Positions 58,110 through 64,000 of a stretch of DNA of 64,000 nucleotides are shown here, piece by piece. A model generated the notes under the pieces. That model had not been told where the DNA came from and did no database searches. It saw nothing but the letters and a program-made list of their open reading frames with translations. The stretch spans positions 306,870,323 through 306,934,322 of the forward strand of contig CM042697.1 of the NCBI GenBank assembly GCA_023614405.1, in the 5' to 3' direction. Positions within the stretch are counted from its first letter, which is position 1; every line of letters starts with the position of its first letter. A program made the translations under genes and the position numbers. The stretch comes from Avena insularis (taxonomy: Eukaryota; Streptophyta; Magnoliopsida; Poales; Poaceae).

Positions 58110-60785
58110 AAACACGACAAGCAAGCATTAAACAAGTGTTCCTACCGTGAACGAGAAATATAACAATGTGTGTGGTTTCAAATTTTAGCAAATATAAACT
58201 AGCCAGGTCATATCAACATATATATATAAAGAATAAACCAAAAAATGGCATGAAGTTAGTGTCATAGGTAAGAATGAACGATACATAAATTATAACGGGA
58301 TCACGTGAGAACTTGTAGAACAGGAATGCAAACCACAAATGAACTTATAAATAGAGGATAGTTATGTTGTTGCTTAGGACGAACCAGAACCAGATACGAA
58401 ATATAATGGCGTTGTGTGTGAACTTGTAGAACAGGGCAGGCAAGCATTAGACAAGTGTGCCTACAATGAAATGAGCAATCAAACAAAATTCTTCGTATAA
58501 TTTCAGCAAATATAAACTAGCCATGTTATTTCAACAAATATATATGGAAGCATTTGTATATCCTAAAAAGCAAGAGACGGTGGTTGACTCGGAATTTGCG
58601 GTGAGCTACACAATGTCATGCAGTTACTGTCGTACCTAAGAATAAACCAGATAGATATTGTAATGGCATCATACCATAACTTGCAGAGCAGGATCGCAAA
58701 CCACGGATGAACTGCATAGTAGAGGATAGTTATATCGTTGCTTAGGATGAACCAGCACCAGATTAGAAATACAATGGCTTCTCTGGCGAACCTATAGAAG
58801 AGGACAAGCAAGAATTAGACAATTGTGCCTACAATGAAATGAGCAATCAATCAAAGTGTTTCTTAGAATTTTAGCAAATATAAACTAGCCAGGTCACTTC
58901 AACAAATATATATGGAAGCAGTCATTTATCCTAGAAGGCAAGAGACGTTGGGTGACCCAAAATTTGTGGTGAGCTACACAATGGGCATGCAGTTACTTTT
59001 GTAGCTATGAACCGAATATAAATTATAATGACATCATAAGAGAACTTATAGAGCAAGAATGCAAACCAAAAATGAACTATATATAGAGGATAGCTTTATC
59101 GCTGCTTAGGACGAACCATTAGATATGAAATATAATGGTATTGCTTATGAACATGTAGAACAGGACAAGCAAGCTGCCTACAAATAAATTGAGCAATCAA
59201 ACAAAGTGTTTCCTAGAATTTCAGCAAATATAAACTAGCCAGGTCATTTCAACAAATACATATGGAACTAGTAGTATATCCTAAAATGCAAGAGACGTTG
59301 GTTGACTCAGAATTTGTTGTGAGCTACACAATGGGCATACAGTTTATTTTGTAGATAAGAATGAACGAGGCAGAAATTATAGTGGCATCATGCAAGAACT
59401 TGCATAGCAGGAACACAAACCACGAATGAACTACACAGTAGAGGATAGTTATGTCATTGCTTAGGATGAACCAGCACCCGATTAGAAATATAATTGAGTT
59501 TCTTGCGAACATGTAGAAGAGGATAAGCAAGCATTAGACAAGTGTGCCTACAATGAAATGAGCAATCAATCAAAGTATTTCTTAGAATTTCATCAAATAT
59601 AAAATGGCCAGGTCATTTCAACAAATATATATGGAAGCAATCGTTTATCCTGGAATGTAAGAGACATTGGATGACCCATAATTTGCGGTGAGCTACACAA
59701 TGGGTATGCAGTTACTGTCGTAGCTAGGAACTGCATAGAATTTATAAAGGCATCATAAGATAAATTGTATAGCAAGAATGCAAACTACGAATGAACTATA
59801 TATACAGTAGAGGATAGCTATATCGCTGCTTAGGAGGAACCATTAGATATGAAATATAATGGCATTACTTGTGAACCTGTAGAGCAGGACAAGCAAGCAT
59901 TACACAAGTGTGCCTACAAATGAACTGAGCAATCGAACAGAGTGTTTCCAAGAAGTTTAGCAAATATAAACTAGCCAGGTCATGTCAACAAATATATATG
60001 GAAGCAGTAATATATCCTGGAATGCAAGAGACGTTGGATGACTCAGAATTTGCGGTGAGGTACACAATGGGCATGCAGTTACTTTCATAGCTAAGAATGA
60101 ACGAGACAGAAATTATAATGGCACCATGCGAGAACTTGCAGAGTAGGAACGCAAACCACGAATGGACTACATAGTAGAGGATAGTTATATCGTTCCTTAG
60201 GATGAACCAGCACCAGATTAGAAATATAATGGCGTCTCTTGCGAACCTGTAGAAGAGGGCAAGCAAGCATTAGACAAGTGTGCCTACAATGAAATGAGCA
60301 ATCAATCAAAGTGTTTCTTAGAATGTCAACAAATATAAACTGGCCAGGTCATTTAAACAAATATATATGAAACCAGTCATTTATCCTGGAATGCAAGAGA
60401 CGTTGGGTGACCCAAATTTTGCGGTGAGATACACAATAGGTATGCAGTTACTGTCATAGCTAGGAACCGCATAGAAATTATAAAGGCATCATAAGAGAAC
60501 TTGTAGAGCAAGAATGCAAACTACGAATGAACTATATATACGGTAGAGGATAGTTATATCGCTGCTTAGGACGAACAATTAGATATTAAATATAATGGCA
60601 TTGCTTGTGCACCTATAGAATACGACAAGCAAGCATTACACAAGTGTGTCTACAGATGAATTGAGCAATCCAACAGAGTGTTTCCTAGAATTTCAGCTAA
60701 TATGAACTAGCCAAGTCATTTTAACAAATATATATGGAAGCAGTAGTATATCCTGGAATGCCAGAGACGTTGGGTGACTCAGAAT
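58110..60785. repeat. Tandem array of about 365-bp units with a dimeric higher-order pattern
   Basis: Seven full units can be aligned on the word GCAAACCAC or its variants at 58328, 58696, 59061, 59415, 59780, 60151 and 60516, a spacing of 354-371 bp. Units alternate: those at 58696, 59415 and 60151 share CAGCACCNGATTAGAAAT, while those at 59061, 59780 and 60516 share the shorter TTAGATAT variant. The true period is therefore a dimer of about 720-736 bp. Every unit contains AACAAATATATATGGAAG or a close variant, and TAGCAAATATAAACTAGCC or a close variant. Recurrent hydrophobic minus-strand frames of 60-93 codons are a by-product of the repetition. Confidence 0.85.
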
Positions 60786-60795
60786 TTTGAAGTCA

Positions 60796-61025
60796 GAAGT
60801 TTTTGAAATGGAGGAGAGCGAAATGCTACAATGTCGGTGTGTGTTTTTGTTGCTCAAGTGAGATTTTGAATTTGGCTAGTGTCTATCTAATAATAATATA
60901 AAAATGGTACTCCCCGGGTGGGAGACTTGGCCTGAAAGATTTTGAAATGGTGGGGCGGGAAATGCCGCAAGGTCGGTGGGTGATTTTGTCGCTTGATTAA
61001 GATTTTGAATTTGTCTAGCGTCCAT
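60796..61025. repeat. Diverged duplication of about 95 bp
   Basis: Two copies (about 60796-60890 and 60935-61025) share TTTTGAAATGG, CAAGGTCGGTG/CAATGTCGGTG and GATTTTGAATTTG. They flank a short GC-rich spacer (GGTACTCCCCGGGTGGGAG). After the second copy is a small palindromic run, CTAGTAGAGTAGTAGTACTACTAG. Confidence 0.7.
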
Positions 61026-61157
61026 GTACTAGTAGAGTAGTAGTACTACTAGTAAAAAATTAAGGTGATATACCGTACAACTATCTGGTCAGGAATTCAT
61101 GGCCAAGAATCACATGAACTGATCATCCATGAGCACACTTGAGTAGAGTAGTAGTCA

Positions 61158-61231
61158 CTCCCTCCTGCCCATTTTGTTAGGATCATCCAAATTTTCACAA
61201 ATCCAAGTCTACTAATATGGGTCGGAGGGAG
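61158..61231. mobile_element. Stowaway-type MITE (74 bp)
   Basis: It begins CTCCCTCC and ends GGAGGGAG followed by TAG, the usual Stowaway terminal inverted repeat. The right flank has the expected TA; the left flank reads CA, so one copy of the target TA has mutated. It has no coding capacity, as usual. Parent transposases are of the Tc1/mariner type. Confidence 0.75.
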
Positions 61232-61572
61232 TAGTTTTTTTAGGAATTCCCATATTGTGTTGTGTATCATGAATAGAATCGTTAGTTGGACCGCATTTTT
61301 TGCCCACGTCTAGCAACCCCTAGCATTAACTTTCCAGGAACCGAACTGAAGAGAGAGATTGCATGCGGGCTGGGTGAGGAGATCGAAGATACCACGCACG
61401 ATGGATGGGAAAGGATCGTTGACGGTTGCTCTTGCTGTTGCTATGTGCATGCGGCCATCTCGTTTCCACACGCTTCCCTTGGCATTGCCATGCCTTCTTT
61501 AATAAATGTCTATCTCTGGAACCGCTTCCTCTGCCATTCGACGGGACCAAGACCACATGAACCCCATCATCC
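61232..61572 (+). other. Upstream region of the F-box pseudogene
   Basis: This is 5'-flanking DNA without a conserved frame. It contains a GC-balanced section and a weak AT-rich spot (TTTAATAAATG at 61498). I cannot assign a promoter. Confidence 0.4.
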
Positions 61573-62864
61573 ATGGCTAGGAACAAGTAGCAGGATTCGC
61601 CGTGGGATGATCTCCCTGAGGGAGTCGTGCAGAAGATAGGTGGCATCTTCCTGTCGATGAACGACTTCGAGTACTACGCCGCCTTCCGGGCAGTCAGGAG
61701 CGCCAGGCATGGCTTCACGGAGGAGGGTTTTATGCCAGCCAACTGGATTGTTCTAGAGCACCAGTTGTCAGATGAGTATCGGGTTATTTGCAGGTGCTTT
61801 CTTGATATTCATATGTATATGTGCGATCCTTTTTGCATTCACCTCCTATACGATATGTTTTTCAAGTTCTGTTTCTTCATCTACTTGTTTACCTTGATTG
61901 AATCTCTGTTTGTTTACCTTGACTGAATCTCTACTTCTCCTCTTTCTCTCTCTCTCTCTTTGTGTGTGTGTCTCTAGAAGGTACTTTCACATCGATAGCA
62001 CAACCGGCGGCCTCCTTGTGCTTGGACAGAGGATGTAGCCATACAAAACACGGTTGTACAACCCCTTCTCGGAAGCTATCAAACGCCTGAGGGTGGAGAT
62101 ACCGACCGAGCAGGTGGCATCTGTCGATGTGATGATGTTCCCGTCGCTGATGGTGTTTACATCAAACTATCGGAACACCATCATTCAGTGGGCGGATGAG
62201 GGCACGGAGGAAGGCAACCGCCTGGTCTTTGGTGAAGGGTGGTACATGCTGAATGAGTTCGTGGAACTCCGGAGCATGAATTCTTACGCCGGTGATGTTT
62301 TCATCACAGACATATACGGGTCTATCCTCTCGACTATGCCTGGTGCTGCTCATGGTTGATGCATGCCACCTTCATAGGCCCTGTTCTGGCCTGCCGATAC
62401 CCAAAGAATTGATTTTACCTCGTTGAGTCCGACGGGGAGTTGTTGTTCATGGTGAGTGGACCGGTCTACGGCAGCAGGCCCGTTGTTTACCAGGTTGATA
62501 CACAGAACCGTGTCCTTCATCCGGTCAGAGGCATCGATAGCCGTGCGCTCTATGTTTCTAACAATATGTACATTTGCGTCGACAGTGCCAGGGTACCCAC
62601 GGTGCAGGCCTGCAACATCTACTATCCGAACCTATCCCAGATTAGATTTTACAACTTTGAGGCTCTTCGTGGGAAGTGGACCCAAGGGTTGTCCATGGGT
62701 ATGGAGTAGGAGGATTATAGATTAATAACCGTCCTTTCGAACTCGATCGATTTCTGACGGAGTATTGTAGAATCCTCGAGCATTCTGAGCTGCAGATGGT
62801 GCCGCCTTATGGCGAATATAGTACCACTCACTATGATTACTACAACGGCTACCCATCAGATTGA
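61573..62864 (+). pseudogene. F-box/DUF295-type gene, broken
   Basis: The frame starts at ATG 61573 and soon reads WDDLPEGVVQKIGGIFLS, an F-box. A consistent intron lies at 61794-61977 (GT...AG, with a TC/TG-rich tract before the acceptor), joined in phase. Exon 2 contains YNPFSEAIKRL, GEGWYMLNEFVELRS, then in a second frame YLVESDGELLFMVSGPV and, in a third, a C terminus ending at TGA 62862-62864. These are typical of DUF295 (KIB1-4 type beta-propeller) proteins of grasses, which are putative substrate receptors of SCF ubiquitin ligases. Breaks: TAG at 61588 (codon 6), TAG at 62036, TGA at 62357, TAG at 62375, and frameshifts between 62377 and 62420 and near 62700. It is not functional as read. 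Confidence 0.82.
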
Positions 62865-63340
62865 TGGATCATGTGGGTCTGGTCCTGTTGTATTCTTTGT
62901 CTGTGGATTATATGCAAGTGCAAGTTGTATGGTGTGCCTTTAATACAATGTATGTTCTATCTTTCAAAAAGATCATGTGTTGTACCTCTTTGAATTTCAC
63001 TGTTTTTCTATGTACTTGTAGTAATTCTGATACATGCTTGGTTTATAACAATACTCAAACAACTTATGACTGTGAATTACAATCCTCAAACAACTTAAAA
63101 CTGTGAATTATAGTAGATTATTACAATCCTCAAACAACTTCCAATAGCAAATTACAGTAGATTAATACATTCTTCAGTAAACTTACAATAGTGAATTAAT
63201 GTTGCATCAGAGTCCACCAGAACTTAAAAAACACAATAACTGGTGTTACAAAAAATGTCTCTATGGAGATTGCATCGCGAGATATGTAACAACTGGCTTC
63301 CCATGAGAGCTGCAGATGAGATTATTAAGTATGTTCTCCG
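62865..63340. other. AT-rich intergenic stretch with short repeats
   Basis: The first 150 bp may be 3' untranslated region of the F-box pseudogene. At 63047-63165 the word CAATCCTCAAACAACTT occurs three times (first copy CAATACTCAAACAACTT), about 37 and 48 bp apart, with GTGAATTA between copies. There is no gene on the plus strand that I would support. Confidence 0.6.
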
Positions 63341-63594
63341 TCAAAGTTTTCCTGTTTTTAATTCATTCATGTCTTTGCGTGCTAGGGTGATTACTGAATC
63401 TATTTTGTTGGCTTCTTGCTCAACAATGTCAAGGGAATCTTGGATGGCATCCCCAAATAATCTTATGGCTAAAATAAGAGGGTCAGTCGAAGCAGTGTGC
63501 CATGATCAATAGGTATTGTCACTGCTGTTGTTTGAAATAAACTCTAAAATTGGAGAAGCGGGTCTTTGTTCAGCATTCAGAGGGATATTTGCAG
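63341..63594 (-). pseudogene. Possible last two exons of an unidentified minus-strand gene
   Basis: On the minus strand an acceptor (AG at 63596-63595) leads into a 72-nt open stretch (63594-63523; NIPLNAEQRPASPILEF) ending at a GT. A second acceptor (AG at 63470-63469) leads into 63468-63341, which reads FGDAIQDSLDIVEQEANK and ends in TGA. The two join in the same reading phase. The weak point is the intervening 54-nt intron, short for a plant, although a CTGAC branch-like word is present. The protein family is not recognised. The plus-strand 89-codon frame over the same DNA looks like its shadow. Confidence 0.35.
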
Positions 63595-64000
63595 CTTGAA
63601 ATAAACACAAAACAAGTTATAACAGCATTACCAAGCAATCACATCACTATGGATTTTAAATGTGTCAATATAGTGATATAAGGAAGGAAGAAATAAATGG
63701 TGGTAGCTCATACATCTATTTCTTCTTGAATAACTGCAAAAGTTGATGCCATGGAGTGATACGAGCATGTGCTGCTTTGTGAAATGACTGCTCTACTAGA
63801 GGATGGCTGAGGCCAAGACAAATCAAGTTACTTTAACAGAAGACTTGGGAAACAAGCTACAAGTTCATTTCGAATAAATTTGAAAATATTTCAAAGGACA
63901 TAAATAACAATGCGAGTAAATAACCAAACTACCTGATGCAGACTGATCAAACTAAAATGTGTAGAACATAAAAAAACGAATATGAAGAGCACAACAAAAG
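63595..64000. other. Window end, AT-rich, no supported gene
   Basis: The minus strand at about 63820-63730 has an open stretch with HPLVEQSFHKAAHARITP that might be another exon of the gene at 63341-63594. However, its phase and splice sites do not connect cleanly, so I do not call it. Nothing else is recognised. Confidence 0.3.

Noticed and set aside
58301..60309. Series of hydrophobic minus-strand frames that look like repeated small membrane proteins
   Set aside because: They recur only because the DNA is a tandem array. They have no common start context, vary in length, and only one unit type gives the longer form.
60850..61060. Possible opposite terminus of the CACTA element near the GTAGTAGTACTACTAG palindrome
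   Set aside because: The sequence lacks the expected inverted form of the CACTACAAAAAAATG end, and subterminal repeats of the left end are not seen beside it.
63243..63512. Plus-strand frame of 89 codons
   Set aside because: It has no recognisable domain and overlaps a minus-strand stretch with better composition and splice borders, so it is more likely a shadow.

Overview
This is plant nuclear DNA, almost certainly from a large-genome grass and most likely the Triticeae (wheat, Aegilops, rye or barley). Nearly the whole window is nested LTR retrotransposons of types typical of those genomes: a BARE/Angela-like Copia element, Athila-type Ty3 elements whose LTRs start TGATACGTC and whose primer-binding site is TGGCGCCGTTNCCGGGGA, and chromodomain-type Ty3 elements whose LTRs start TGTAACATCCC or TGTCACATCCC. 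CACTA and Stowaway-type DNA transposon sequences are also present. The species is inferred from the repeat types; no diagnostic gene was seen.

The nest can be unpicked from LTR ends, target-site duplications (TSDs) and split copies. The host of the stack is a decayed Copia element (C) on the minus strand, from 14732 to about 54507; its left LTR continues outside the window. Four insertions broke C directly or indirectly on the left and centre: Athila-type element A (8631-14731 visible) sits in C's left LTR; Ty3 chromodomain element G1 (1-8630 visible) sits in A's 5' LTR; a solo LTR S (4094-4940) sits in G1's integrase gene; Athila-type element B (20652-40095) sits in C's interior. Non-autonomous element L (26743-36458, TSD TATTA) sits inside an open reading frame of B. 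On the right, G2 (41937-53925, TSD CCATA), the same family as G1, sits in C's right LTR. That makes seven insertions and up to four levels.

No element in the window is obviously autonomous. G1 and G2 carry gag, protease, reverse transcriptase, RNase H, integrase and a chromodomain-like tail, all broken by stops and frameshifts. B has gag and protease but no recognisable polymerase. A has one short gag-like frame. L has only a gag-like zinc-knuckle protein between LTRs of about 4 kb. L shares LTR segments, primer-binding site and 3' end structure with G, so a G-type element may have mobilised it in trans.

Right of the stack are a minus-strand Ty3 remnant (54508-56486) and a CACTA terminus (56487). 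Beyond the terminus lie a region rich in TTACTGTT, one possible minus-strand terminal exon (57825-57980), and a tandem array of about 365-bp units with a two-unit higher-order pattern (58110-60785). The last 3 kb hold a Stowaway-type MITE (61158-61231), a broken F-box/DUF295 gene (61573-62864) and weak minus-strand exon candidates (63341-63594). I found no intact protein-coding host gene, tRNA, rRNA or CRISPR array.
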